Below are positions 34,350-47,400 of a stretch of 64,000 nt of DNA, piece by piece. The translations under genes were made by a program, and so were the position numbers. Under the pieces are notes generated by a model. The model was given only the letters and a program-made list of their open reading frames with translations, ran no database searches and was not told where the DNA came from. The stretch is from Emydura subglobosa (Eukaryota > Chordata > Testudines > Chelidae), in NCBI GenBank assembly GCA_007922225.1, contig ML679961.1, positions 79,102,798 through 79,166,797 of the forward strand, given 5' to 3'. Numbering within the stretch: the stretch's first letter is position 1; each line of letters begins with the position of its first letter.

Positions 34350-34880
34350 ACATAACCCCAGAATAATTCTGGGGTCATCAAATGACACCATCTTTCAACT
34401 TTGAGCTGCTTTGTTGGAATATACAGATGTGATGTGATCATATTTTGATGCACCTTTGTCCTGCAACAGCCTTCCCCCCTTTGGTGATAATATATGTCAT
34501 TCCATTGTATTGTCATACTGTAAGGGTACATTTATCTCAGATGATATTTTGATGTGGCTTCATGTTGTCATCCTCTGAAGCATGATGCCATTGTCATGCA
34601 ACTTGAGAACGCTGTAGCATGTTATGTCATGATGACATTTCAAAGAAACATCATAAATTTGTGGCACACTTTATTAAATTTTTTATATGGATCAGGGCCA
34701 TAACAACCTTTTGATGGAGCTATACACCATTCCACTGCAATGTCATGCCTGGATAAAACATTTCACTGTGCTCTGTGGCATCATGATGGTGTACTAATAG
34801 GTGTGGGAAATATTTATGTGATGGGGTGATATTGCAGATGAGATATGACACAAGGCGTGGTGACATTGTAACACGATTGT
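34350..34880. repeat. Degenerate low-complexity region enriched in ATGTCAT/GATG words
   Basis: Words such as TGTCAT, ATGATG, GATGT, and their reverse complements recur many times (for example TTATGTCATGATGACATTTC near 34621). This suggests a decayed minisatellite or repeat. It lies just upstream of the ZDHHC13 CpG island. Confidence 0.35.
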
Positions 34881-35271
34881 CATATTTGGCACCACAGGCG
34901 TTCTTCTATGTGGGTGACAGCTGAGAACCACCTCAGGGGGATGAGGTGTGGGAGCCATGCATTGGAGAAAATACATCTGGTGCCATGGTTGTTCTTGACA
35001 GATGGGCACCCTATAGCTGAGGGGGCAACATGGGGATGCCAGACATGGGTATGGGATTACGTCTGGGCTCGTCCTGGGATTTGATTTGTGGGTGCCAGGC
35101 ATGAGAGGGGTGCAACAGCTGGGTTCCACCAATGGCGGGGGAGCGGCCCAGGCCCCTCCCCCGCCTGCCGGAGGGGCTGCTCTGAGGGCCGACCCCCACG
35201 GGTACCGCGTCCAGAGTGGGCGGAGTCACCGGGCTTCTGGCTCCACCCACCCCTGGGAAGCTCCTCCCGTG

Positions 35272-35276
35272 ATTGG
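35272..35276 (-). promoter_or_regulatory. Inverted CCAAT box (NF-Y type)
   Basis: ATTGG on the plus strand, about 120 bases upstream of the ZDHHC13 ATG, in the CpG island. Binding is inferred from sequence alone. Confidence 0.45.
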
Positions 35277-35294
35277 CAGCGCCGCGGCTGGGAC

Positions 35295-35301
35295 GGGGCG
35301 G
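35295..35301 (+). promoter_or_regulatory. GC box (Sp1-type)
   Basis: GGGGCGG, about 95 bases upstream of the ZDHHC13 ATG. Such sites are common by chance in CpG islands. Confidence 0.4.
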
Positions 35302-35394
35302 TAACCAGGAAGAGGGAGCAGGAAGGAGGAAGCTGGAGGCGCGAGTCGAGGCGGTCAGGAGCGGGCGGCCTGGGCCGAGTCCAGAGCAGCCGGC

Positions 35395-35415
35395 ATGGAG
35401 GGGGCCGGCCCTGCG
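35395..35415 (+). CDS. ZDHHC13: ZDHHC13 exon 1 coding part (MEGAGPA)
   Basis: The ATG is in strong Kozak context (G at -3 and +4) inside the CpG island. It gives seven residues MEGAGPA, matching the MEG..G start of the family. The donor is GTGAGG at 35416. The 5'UTR start is not fixed. Confidence 0.85.
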
Positions 35416-38400
35416 GTGAGGGGGGGCGGGGGAGAGGAAGCGGGACTCTCCTGACAGGCTCGGATGTGGAGCGAAAGGGTGACCGGGGATGGGGGAGAGG
35501 CCTCGGAAGGGCCTGGGGTGAGCGAGATGGGGGCGGGGTGCAGACTTGTCCCCCCCCCCACCGGTGTGGAGAGCCTGCATGAATGGGCCGGGGGCGGGCG
35601 GGTGGCATCATATCAGCAGGGCCGGCTGAGCTGCTGCCCTTTCCCCAGCCCCCCAAGGAGGGCTCTTTCGATCTCGCTGCCTGTTCCAGAGGGTAAATGC
35701 AGCGGCACTGCTCCCTTCAGCGACGTTGTGGGCCCCCCCCTTTAATGAATTAAAGCTATACCTGCCCTAGCGCTGTTGTTGATGTCCGCCTCCAGGTGCG
35801 AGTGGTCTGTCGTGGAGGAGGCAAGCAGTGGTGTGTCCCCTGTTACTTCTTCCCCCGCCTGCCCCTTCACCTTCCTGTAGCTTTGTGTGTTCCGTCCCCA
35901 CCCCCGACGCTCTTCCCCCAGTTTCACTCAGTATTTCAGGTTAAAAAAAAAAAAAAAAAGGATGAGAGAACTAACAAAGGGTCTCAGACTTTGCAGGGGT
36001 GTTTGGAATGTGTAGGTTCTCTTGGACCAGTGTCAAGATGGCAGGAGAGGAGGGAGCCAGGAAATGGGTTGCACCTGGACACAAAATAGTACAGGGCTAA
36101 TGAAAAATATCCTCCCAGCCAATCCCAAAGGATGGACCCTTGTAATGAAAAGTATGGTGGGTTAGCAAACCCCTTACTCACTTAGGACTGCTATGAAAAA
36201 TAACCTTTCCCTTCTTGAAGCAGATTTGACCATATTTTTCAAACAATTAAATATTTGCGCATCTAAATTAAAGTGATCTTATTTTGCTGAGCACCTGTGG
36301 AAATTAGATCATTGTTATTTAGGTGCCTAAAACTGAAGGCACCTACATTTCAAAATCTTAGCCTATTTGTGTAGGAATCCGTCTCCAGTTATTGAAATGC
36401 AATCTTTTGTGGAGTTAAAAACCAGCTGATTTTTCACAGCAGTTTTTAGGAAGGGAAGTGAATAAATAAATACACTTGTTACTTTCATTAGGAAATGAGT
36501 ACAATATATTACAATACTTTTTTGACTGTGTTTTTGTTTGTTGTTTGGGGCTTATGCATGACAACACAAAGTTATACCCTGTTTATACAAACTTTGAAAC
36601 CATTGTTATAGATTAGCTTTATTGTAAACAAATCCCTTTTTTGCCTAGACATAATCCTGCAAAATCTTGAGTGCCCCCAAAGCACTTGAATATCTATTCT
36701 TGATGTCATGCCACTCACCCCGAAATGTTATTGGCTTCATTTTGAGCTTTGGACGTCCAAGAAGTGCAGAATCAAACTGTTTGAAATAGGACTACATCTA
36801 GGGAACTTTTAGTGCACACCAGCACAGTCCACATAAGCCAGTTAGTGCATGACACGCTGGTGTGCACTAGAATTTACACCCCTCTGGCGTGCACTAACAC
36901 AGAAAGTTAATGTTTTCAAATTTATTTATTTGTTTATATCGATGTACTGCTCCTCCCACCCCAAAGTACGCTGGGTGCTTTCTAAACAGGAGAAGACACA
37001 AACCCTTTCCCAAAGAGTGTATAATTTAAATAATATTTATTGGTAAATATTTTCATTGTTAACCCACAGTGTAAAAATCACAGCCATTGCCCTCATCAAC
37101 CTCATGCACGGAATTGGCATAACATCTATGAAGATAAAGATCAATCAAAAAAGGATGCAGCATTTCCATTTGTGGAGGACTACAGTAGCTGCGATATTGT
37201 CAAAGCTACACAGTAAGTCAATAGTATATTCCATTTTATATTAAAAAATGGAATTTTTGAAGGTTGTTTAAATTTAATGCCATTTGTAATATTTATTTCT
37301 TAACACATCAGAAGATGTGATTCCCCTCTCCCCTGATTTAAATAACATCAGAAAACTAACTGTAAAACCATGCTATTCAATGTTTTTAACCATAAACAAT
37401 ATAAAATATCTGTAGCTAAACAAGATTAGTTTCAGTTGGTGTAAGATTACATGTGTCAACTAATTTACAGCTCAGTCCAGCACCCATTCTTGCTTAGGAA
37501 AGATTTCTACTGACCCCAACAGGAAATTTTGCCAGAGTAGGAACTGCTGGATCAGGCTCTTAGTGGGAGGATTGGGTTTTTTTTTTGAATATGTGAAAAT
37601 CTCTAAATTAGAAAATACTAAAGAATCACAACTAAAACTGAATATTTTTCTTACTTGAGATATGGCATATTGGAGCGGTGCAAAGAATTGGTGGAAGCAG
37701 GATATGATGTCAGACAACCAGACAAAGAAAATGTGACACTTCTTCATTGGGCAGCAATAAACAACAGACTGGATCTTGTAAAGTAAGCTGTAGTATCTGT
37801 GTGCATGTGACCATATAACTGTAAATAAATAACTTAGGAAGAATATTTTTGTTGTCTTTCATGTTCACTTCTGTTATATTTTGTAAGCAAGTGAAACTAA
37901 TGGCATATACTGTTTTACTAATAATATAAAATGTGTTTACCTACATCCAGTCTGCATAGGTTATGCCCCTGAAATGCTATAGCATTACTGTTCATTCTCT
38001 CTGAGTGTGAATTTCTTCAATACGTGAGATCCAATATGTTTCTGAACACACAGGTTTCAGGTACAGAATAAAATTTTTAAATCTTCATTTGAAATGAACA
38101 TCTCCAAATTTTTATCTGCCAATACCTCAATAGATATTTCGGATGGGAGTTCTTACCTTCTGGAATTTCAAGGTGCTTCCCTGAATTAGCAGAAAAAGAA
38201 AAAGCCGTTGGAACCAGTTCTTTCTAAATAGTAAAATAGAGCATTAACACACAACTTTCAACACTGATTTTATATGTTGGGATCCAATCCTGCTGAAGTC
38301 CATAGAAGTGAAGGGTGCCCAGTGCCTTGCAGGATTTAACTCTTGATATGCAATTTTAAGTACGTTAGACCATATATTTCTATCTTTTTGCTATCTCTAA

Positions 38401-41400
38401 GGGAGTGGATACATATTGTATTAGGGCACACCAGTTAGGGTGTAAATTCTAGTGCGCACCAGCATGTTGTGCACTAACTGACCAATGTGGTTCCTGCTGG
38501 GGTGCACTAAAAGTTCCCTTCAGCATGTTAACATAGTATTGTTTGAAACAGGACGACATCAGTGCATACTAGGGAACTTTTAGTGCACCCCACCAGGGTC
38601 CATGTGAGCCAGTTAGTGCAAGACATGCAAGTGTGTGCTAGAATTTACCCCCCTCTTGTGTGCACTAACACACCATGTAGACAAGCCCTAAAAGATGAGA
38701 TAGATCGATGCAGGCAAACTGTCATTGACTTTAGTGGGGCTCAGCACAAATGCAGGAATCCACTCACATGAAGCATCTTAAAGGACTGAAACCTAAGGAT
38801 CCAATCCAGCAAATTCTTAAGCATTTGCTTGATTTCAGTATCTAGAATGCACAGAGCAGATTTATAACTGGTAGACGAGGCTTAGTTCGTGTGGAGCTGG
38901 TAAATTGAATAGCATAAAAATTTCAGGAGTGCAGTGCTTGATTATTGTATTTCTTTAAATGCAGCATCTTTCAAAACAGCAGTTTTTACTGTAAAAACAT
39001 CTTTGTGCATTTGCCTGTCCAGTGAAAGTATCATTATTACAATAATAATCATAACTAGAGCAGTTTCTTCCCTACATGTTAATTTTTCATCTCTCTCAAT
39101 AATTTTATTTTATTGCTGTTATACAGGTTTTATATTTCCAAAGGTGCAGTAGTGGATCAACTAGGTGGAGATTTAAATTCCACTCCACTTCACTGGGCCA
39201 TTAGGTATGGTAATTATGGATGCCAGTTATACTTCTGTCAATGTTTAACAATACAATACTTCTTCTGTTTGTTTATTAATTAATATCTTCATCCTAGTTA
39301 GTGCTGGTTTCTTTTATTTAGGAACAAAGAGTCTGTAGCTTGTATATGTGTATTAGCAGTCAAACTTGCCCTCAGATACCCAGATACTGTTGTGGGGCTT
39401 GCAAAATAAGTTGCTATTTAGTTACTATGTATTTTGGTCCATGTTTTGGACCACTGCTATGGATGGAGCAATACTTAATATTCAGAACTTGTCACGGAGG
39501 TCTTGTCTTAACAGGCAAAAAGGGTTTTTTTTTAAATTCGTGTTACCTTAAGATGATTGAAAATCCCTCTTAATGCCTGTTAAGACACAGGCCAACGCTT
39601 TTGAAGACATGTTAGCTGGCCATGTTGTAGCCAAAAACACCCCCCCACACACCCCTCCCACCCCCAATATGCACCATGACCAGCTAACACTGTTTGAAAT
39701 GTGTGAGTTTGGGTTCTAGACTAGAGGAGGAGGAGCCTAGGCTTTAACTTGACCAATTTAGCATGTGTTAAAGGCACTGTGCTGTGTCTATATTAGACTT
39801 CTGAAAATGTGACAGTTAGCATGTTAGCTAAATCAGTTGTTTGACACAATTTAAAAATATACCCATTGTGCCCATTAAGACAGGACTTCAGTAATCTGGT
39901 CAGGAAAGGAAATGTAGAGCTTCTTTACACAGGAAAATTAACTGAAATAGCTCTGTTTGGACACTTTTATTCCAGAATGAATACCTTTTGCTGGTTTAGC
40001 GTAATCCATTTTTAAATAAGTACGTCTACACAGGGAGCTATTCCTGAATAGTTGTTTGACTTTAAATTCATATCCTACCTTAATCTGAAATAACTTTCAA
40101 GTGTTAGACTAGCCCTTAATATAATTTTTTCAGTAGCTCCAACTTCTGGTCAGAAGTTTGATATTCTCTCCTCCTCCCTCCCCCACCGTATCTAGAGCTA
40201 TGATTCTGGTTTACATAACCAAACTGAAATGTTCCATAGATGTATTAAGTACAAATGAATAAGAATACAATATTAATTATTGTTTAAGCAATAGATAGAG
40301 ACTTCTTAGAGTGATTGATACAGTGTATTCATATATAAGGATTGTTTTAATTCACTTTTATTTACAATATTAATTGAAATGCTAGGATTTTCCACACAGC
40401 CAGCAAAGAAAATTCTTAGTAAATATTCAGCACTATTCTAAAGATTAATTTTAATTATTGGTGAAATATACTTTTAGAACATAGTCTAAGTTAAACTTAC
40501 CAAGTTTCTTTAAAGCTTTCTCTAGGGTTTTCCACGTTACTGGATGGTCAATCAGTCAGTCTCAAAGATTCTTTTAATATAACTTTGAATAGAGCTCTTT
40601 TATAATTTCTTATAAGTTAACATGTTAAAGATTTCTGAAAAAGATTTCATGTCTCTTTTCAGGCAAGGGCATTTGTCTATGGTCATATTGTTGTTAAAAT
40701 GTGGAGCAGATCCCACTCTTATTGATGGGGAAGGATACAGCAGCATTCACTTAGCAGTGGTCTTTCAGCATATGCCTATAATAGCTTATCTCGTATCAAA
40801 AGGCCAGGTATGTTTTAGATATGCCACGGATGTCCCATATTTTGTTTCCTACCTAGTTCTGCAAATATATTTTATCTATATTTTGGTTTCTTAAATAAAA
40901 AAAAGAGCCTTATTGACAAGCGGTTTTTAAGGAAGTGTTCATTATGCCACAAGTTCATAGAAATACATAGTAATGCCCTTCCTGCATTTTACCTCTTCCT
41001 GTCTTTTAGAAGTCAAAATACATAAGCAATTCTGTCCAGCGCTATGCAAACCTATAGTGCTATATAAATATGTCTGTTATATGAAGCTCACAAAACAGAG
41101 GATCAACCTGAGTCTGTATCTTAGCTCTTTTTAAAACTGCACCATTATGCACCTGCGGAAAGCTAAATTTAAAGGTAGAAACGAGACAGTATGTGCCAGA
41201 GAGAATATTTTTGCTGGCTAACATAGTGATCAGACCAGTGATCATGTAGAACTGCCTGGAAAACTTTGGTGCCATTTCTACAAGCCTTTAAATGTGAGCA
41301 ACTTCACTCATCTGAGTAGTCACATTGAACTTAATAGGTTTACTCTTGATAGTTAATTAGGCATGTGTGTAAGTGCTTGCAGTTTTGGAGCCTTTGCTCA

Positions 41401-44400
41401 GGTAATATTCTGCAATAAGATTTTACAATCTGATAAACACATTCTCTCTCTATCCTAGAACCCATTGTAGTAAAACAATTGTAACCTGTGAAGTCTAATA
41501 TAGATGGTGTTTGCCACAAACATACTTAAGAAGCCTCTTCTGCTACCTCAGTTGCTAAGGGAACCTTCTAGCAATTCAAAAAATTCCCTTTGATTCAATC
41601 TATGTTATACTTCACTGTACATGAAACTTAATTCTCTATTTCAAAATGTGAATGTGTAATTCTTGTGGGCCTACCTATATGTGAGAAGAGATAAAATAGC
41701 ACAGGGAAAGAGATCAGTGAATAGGAGGTAGGAAATTGATTATTTCCTTATTTGCTATAGCTTACTCCCTTTTCTATACTGCATACTGATTTCTAGTTCA
41801 CCTCTTTGCCCCCAGACCTTACACAAAGGAAAAAACAACCTCTCTTTTTCCCTTCCAAAATATACTGGTGTAGTAAAGCTATTTTCAACATATAGAATTA
41901 GATGGACAGAGGCAGAAGACTAGTGAAGAATTTTCTCTTAAATTATCTTTGTTGGAATCTACTTAACCTGTACTAAAAGCAGATACATACAGGAATTAAG
42001 AAAGAGAAAGAGGAAAGGAATTACTGCTAAAGTGAGTTCCAGGTTCTCAGCTGGCGTCAACTGGCCTAGCTTCAGTAACTCTAGTAGAATAACATCAATT
42101 TGCACCATCTGAGAATCTGGCAGAGTATCTTTTATTCTGAAATCTAGTGAATAATTTTATATCTAATACTCTCAACATCTTTTCATACTCAGAGTATAGA
42201 TACAACAGATTTCAGCGGACAAACACCTCTTATGCTGTCAGCACAGAAAGTAATTGGGTAAGTAATGGATAACTAAAAAGTTATCAATCCTTTTGCACCC
42301 AGATAACTCATAGGCTTTTTAAAATAATGAAATACGTCCCTTTTAATCAGAGGTTACAATTGCCAAAAATTTCATCCCAGAGCAAATTCTTACAGCTGAT
42401 TGGTAGATCCCTAAAAATGGGGTTTTATTGTGGAAGCAACGTGTCCATAAATACAACTTGGGAGCACCTCTATGAGCCTGTATTTGTTTCTTATTTATGA
42501 AGACTCCTACTGCAGTCAGTGGAGCCTTGTCTATGTTAGAAAAAGATTTAAGTGGTTTTCTGCACTGCAACTGCATTAGTACTGGTGATCTTCAAATGCC
42601 AGCACCTATAAAGCATCTCCCACAATCTAGGGAAATAGCTGAAAGTAGGCTCACAGTAGGAAAAAGGCAGAGCCTAAGTTAGTACAAAGTCAATTTGGTA
42701 CTCTAGAAAACTATACATACAGCACATACTTCCTAGCATTCCAACAGTGAGGCATTCCATCCAGTTGTCAAATACTTGGGAGTAAAACTTAATAGTGGCC
42801 TGATATATCAACCTCACCTGCAGCACCTAAAAGTGAAGTTCTCTTCCTCTTCCTCCTTGACGCAAAAACTATCAGGAACCTCCTGGGGAGCAGATCCTTC
42901 AGTCTTTTGTCATCTTTATTGCCCCTGGTGTTTGCTCCATCTGAATACCCATCTGACATAAGAACAGCCATACTGGGTCAGATCAATCGTCCATGTAGCC
43001 CAGTATCCTGTCTTCCGACAGTGGGCAATGCCACATCCTTCAGAAGGAATGAATAGAACAGGTAATCATCAAATGATCCATCCCGTCAGCCATTCCCAGC
43101 CTGTGGCAAACAGCAGCAATCCCTGCCTATTCTGGTGAATAGCCATTGCTGGACGCATTCTCCATGAATTTACCTACTTCCTTTTTCAACTCTGTTATAG
43201 TCTTGGTCTTCACAACATCCACTGGCAAGAAGTTCCGCAGATTCACTGTGCGTTGTGTGAAGAAATGCTTCCTTTTGTTTGTTTTAAACCTGCTGCCTAT
43301 TAATTTCATTTGGTGACCCCTAGTTTTTGTGTTATGAAAAGAAGTAAATAACACTTTCTTATTTACTTTCTCCACACCAATCATGATTTTATAGACCTCT
43401 GTCATATCCCCCTTTTGTTGTCTCTTTTCCAAGCTGAAAAGTCCCAGTCTTATTAATCTCTCATATGGAAGCTTTTCCCTATCCCTAATAATTTTTTGTT
43501 GGCCTTTTCTGTAACTTTTCCAGTTCTGATATATCTTTAATGAGATGAGGCGACCAGGTCTGCACGCAGTATTCAAGATGTGGGCGTACCATGGATTTAT
43601 TTTCTCTTATTATCTATCCCTTTCCTAATGATTCCCAACATTCTGTTAGCTTTTTTGGCTGCCACTGCACATTGAGTGGATGTTTTCAGAGAACTATCCA
43701 CAATGACTCCAAGATCTTTTTTGAGTGGTAACGGCTAATGTAGACCCCATCCTTTTATATGTATAGTTGGGATTGTGTTTTCCATTATGCATTACTTCGC
43801 ATTTGTCAACATTGAATTTCATCTGCCATTATTGCCCAGTCTCACCCAGTTTTGTGAGATCCCTTTTTTGTAACTTCGCAATCTGCTTTGGACTGAACTA
43901 TCTTGAGTAGTTTTGTATCATTTGCAAATTTTGCCACCTCACTGTTTACCCCTTTTTCCAGATCATTTAAGAATATGTTGAACAGTACTCTTCTGAGTAC
44001 ACAGCCCTGGGGGACAACGCTATTTACCTCTCTCCATTCTGAAAACTGACCATTTATTCCTACCCTTTGTTTCCTGTCTTTTAACCAGTTACTGATCCCT
44101 CTTATCCCATTACAACTTACTTTGTTTATGAGTCTTTGGTGAGGGACCTTGTCAAAGGCTTTCTGAAAATCTAAGTACACTATATTCACTGGATCACCTT
44201 TGTCCACATGCTTGTTGACCTTCCCCCCCCCCCCCCCCCAAAAAAAAAAAAAAAAAAGAATTCTAATAGATTGGTGAGGCATGATATCCCTTTACAAAAA
44301 TCATGTTGACTCTTCCCCAACAAATCGTATTCATCTATGTGTCTAATACTTCTGTTCTTGATTATACTTTCAACCAGTTTGCCTGGTACTAAAGTTAGGC

Positions 44401-47400
44401 TTACCAGCCTGTAAATGCCGGGATCACCTCTGGTTCCTTTTTGAAAAATTGGCATCACATTAGCTATCCTTCAGTCATCTGTACAAAAGCTGATTTAAAT
44501 GATAGGTTACATACCACAGTCAGTAGTTCTGCAATTTCACATTTGAGTTTCTTCAGAACTTTTGGTGAGATACCATCTGGTCCTGGTGACTTCTTATTGT
44601 TTAATTTATCAATTTGTTCCAAAACCTCCTCTAATGACACCTTAATCTGGGACAGTTCCTCAGATTTGGGGAGCCTAATAAGAATGGCTCAGGTTTGGGA
44701 ATCTCCCTCACATCCTCAGCTGTGAAGACCGATGCAGAGAATTCATTTAGTTTCTCCAAAATAGCTTATTTTCCTTGAACGCTCTGTTAGCATCACTCTC
44801 GTCCAGTGGCCCCACTGGTTGTTCAGCAGGCTTCCTACTTGTGATGGTACTTAACAATTTTTTTGCTGTTACTTTTTGAGTCTTTGGCTAGCTCTTCAAA
44901 TTCATTTTAGGCCTTCCTAATTATATTTTTACGCTTCACTTGCCGGAGTTTATGCTCCTTTCTGTTTTCCCCAATAAGATTTAATTTCCACTTTTTAAAG
45001 GATACCTTTTTGCCTCTAACTGCTTCTTTTACTTTGTTGTTTAACCACAGTGACACTTTAATCTAAGTTGCTTTCTGTTGTCTAACTAGTCTGTATATCC
45101 TGTTTATTTTCATCTAGATCAGAACCCACAGGATTTCTTTTAAAGTTTAATCCTTCTCTCAGTGCTGTAGACAAAGTTCAGAAGAATACTGCATTGCATT
45201 GGGCAGTTACAGCAGGAAATGTTAATGCTGTAGAACTACTGCTGGATGCTGGATCTAATTTGGACATCAAAAATGTCAAGGTACAATTTTTTTAAATTAA
45301 ATTTCATTCTGTATAATACAACAATGTGAAATTACTTCAAAGAACAATCTTAGGGGTCTATCTAATCCTGTTTCAGACCATTAGGATCTTGATGTCCATT
45401 TTAATGGGAATAGGACCATAATATTTGGCATTCTGTTCAGTTTTTCTAAAATTTAGATGCAAATTTGTTACTTCAACAAACACCCATGTCCTTTTATCTT
45501 AGGCAATCCACTTACCATTTCTGTCTCAGTTCCCTTATCTATAAAATATGAATAATAATACCTACCTCAGAGAGAAATTGTGAGCATTAGGTACTTAGGC
45601 AGAGATTTTCAAAAGTGGCTAATGATTTTTGGTTGTCCAGCTTGAGATTCTTAAAGGGACCTGACTTTCAAAAGTGCTGAACATATGCCCTCTGAAAACA
45701 CCAGCCCTTTTAAGATGGCTACAGTGCTCTTTTTTTTTCACTTTCACTTGAGCAGAACTAGCCCATGTCTGCCTACTCATGCTGGGAAGCACGCTTCCAG
45801 CTGCTGTGTAGAAATACCCTTAATTCTGCTTTTGATATCTTTTCATTTGCATGCTTGAATCCTAGAATACCTTCTTATTTATACTTTTCTTGTCTTGCCC
45901 TTGCTCTTGAGAATGCAAAATTTCTTAGCTTTGACTTTGCTAAAATTTCAGGTTATTGCATCTCTTCAGAGGCAGTACAACTGATAATTCAAATTTGTTA
46001 GCACTGAAAACTGTTGCAATCAGAACAGTCTACTTGGTTGACTTAATTGTATTGTGGCTCTGCAGTTTATCTACCACTGGTAGATTAGTTTGAAACTAAA
46101 TTAGTCTGAAAAACAAACATCCACCAAATTATTCCATTTTTAACTTCATAATATCTGTTATTACTCCGTTACTAATGTGGCTATTTAAATGTACAACACA
46201 TTTAGAAAAATAAACTTTAATTTCTATTTTTAAAGGGAGACACACCGCTTGACCTTGCTCACCAAATTCAAAATCGCTTGATTATTCACATGTTAATTCA
46301 AGAAGAAAAAATGAGAACCAGAAGAAACTCCAGGTTACTCAGGTTGCTAGAGAAATATGAGGTATTTTCATATAGGAACAATTCATGGAATACTGCAGTA
46401 TACATTTTAAAATATATAAATGTATGACTTATGGAGTTTGATCCTGCCTCCATTGAAGCCAATGGGAAGAGTACTGGGTTTAAGATTGCCATTTAGGCCT
46501 ACATTTTCAAGAGACTTTTGAGGGGTGGAGGCCCTCAATTGCTAAGTGCCCAACTTAAGACATCTAGAAGGAATCAGGATTTTAAAGTGTCTAAACTTGG
46601 GCACCTAGAAATTGAAACACTCAGAACCACTATCAGCTTTTGAAAGTTTAGGCCTATATCCTTATTTTTGTATGAGTATCGTATAATGGGAGTTTGTGTA
46701 GAACCCATCATCATAATATGTAAATGCTTTTTAAATAAATTAGACCTGTGTAGCAAGATCCATGGTGGACTGATGAAATCTTAGGCTCATATTCTAGGAC
46801 GCTGATTGAGGTAAAACAAATGGAATTGCTTCTGTAGATTTGTTGCAAGATGGTACAAAATCATTTCTCCCTTTTTTTTTCAGGTTCAGTAAAGATTTAA
46901 TTTCTATAAGAAAAAAAAACTGATTTTAAAATGTAACAGGAATTTTTAGAGACGTGCAATAAGAAATTAATCCTTGTTGAAATTCTAGTTCCTTTCATTG
47001 GGCATGATGTTTCTCAGCTAATGTGGTTAATAAGGCACTGGAGGTTTTTATAATTGAAGAATGGTTGCAATTTAATTTGTAGTTCACGATTCATTAGAAA
47101 AATAATACACTTACAGTTCCTGTGGCACGGGGCTTTTTTTTAAGAGAAATTTCTGAAACTAATAATATTCTACATCAGTTGAAGCATTTAGTTGAAGAAG
47201 TTAAATATAGTCTGTTTTCTAATTCTGTTCCAAAATATTGAGGGAGAGATGGGTTAAAGTTGTAGAGAAAAACTTGAACGCAAAATGTAGTAATATTGCT
47301 TTCCTGAAATGTGTATACCTAAAAGTATGTGTTGGTTTGTCCTCAGAGAATCCTTTGAACTTCCATTAATTTTTGGATATTGTGTTTGCTATGTCATGTG

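Larger units (their letters stand above)
23641..35080. other. Intergenic region between DHCR7 and ZDHHC13
   Basis: No gene was recognised in these 11 kb. It holds the possible LTR (23641-24230), a diverged 48-bp direct repeat (24736 and 26055), a perfect short hairpin (25562-25588), nested LINEs (27870-28620), a palindromic repeat (30221-30330), a long broken CR1 copy (30560-32055), a LINE tail (32870-33030), and a stretch enriched in ATGTCAT/GATG words (34350-34880). The remainder is AT-rich with only short random open frames. Confidence 0.6.
35090..35740. promoter_or_regulatory. ZDHHC13: CpG island and promoter of ZDHHC13
   Basis: About 650 bases are GC- and CpG-rich, in contrast to the AT-rich flanks, and span the start codon at 35395. 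Upstream of the ATG are an inverted CCAAT box (ATTGG, 35272-35276), a GC box (GGGGCGG, 35295-35301), and GGAAG/AGGAAG ETS-like words near 35308-35332. No TATA box is seen, which fits a housekeeping-type promoter. Several long open frames in this island on both strands are GC-content artefacts. Confidence 0.8.

Noticed and set aside
35011..35656. Long open frames (160-199 codons) on both strands over the CpG island
   Set aside because: High GC makes stops rare. The peptides are Pro/Arg/Gly-rich, overlap each other on opposite strands and match no family; the real product here is ZDHHC13 exon 1.
40622..40894. A 90-codon open frame as a separate gene
   Set aside because: It is ZDHHC13 exon 5 read through its acceptor and donor.
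42343..44725. Open frames in ZDHHC13 intron 6 as antisense genes
   Set aside because: Most belong to the antisense LINE (RT motifs, FAND change); the others are short and lack support.
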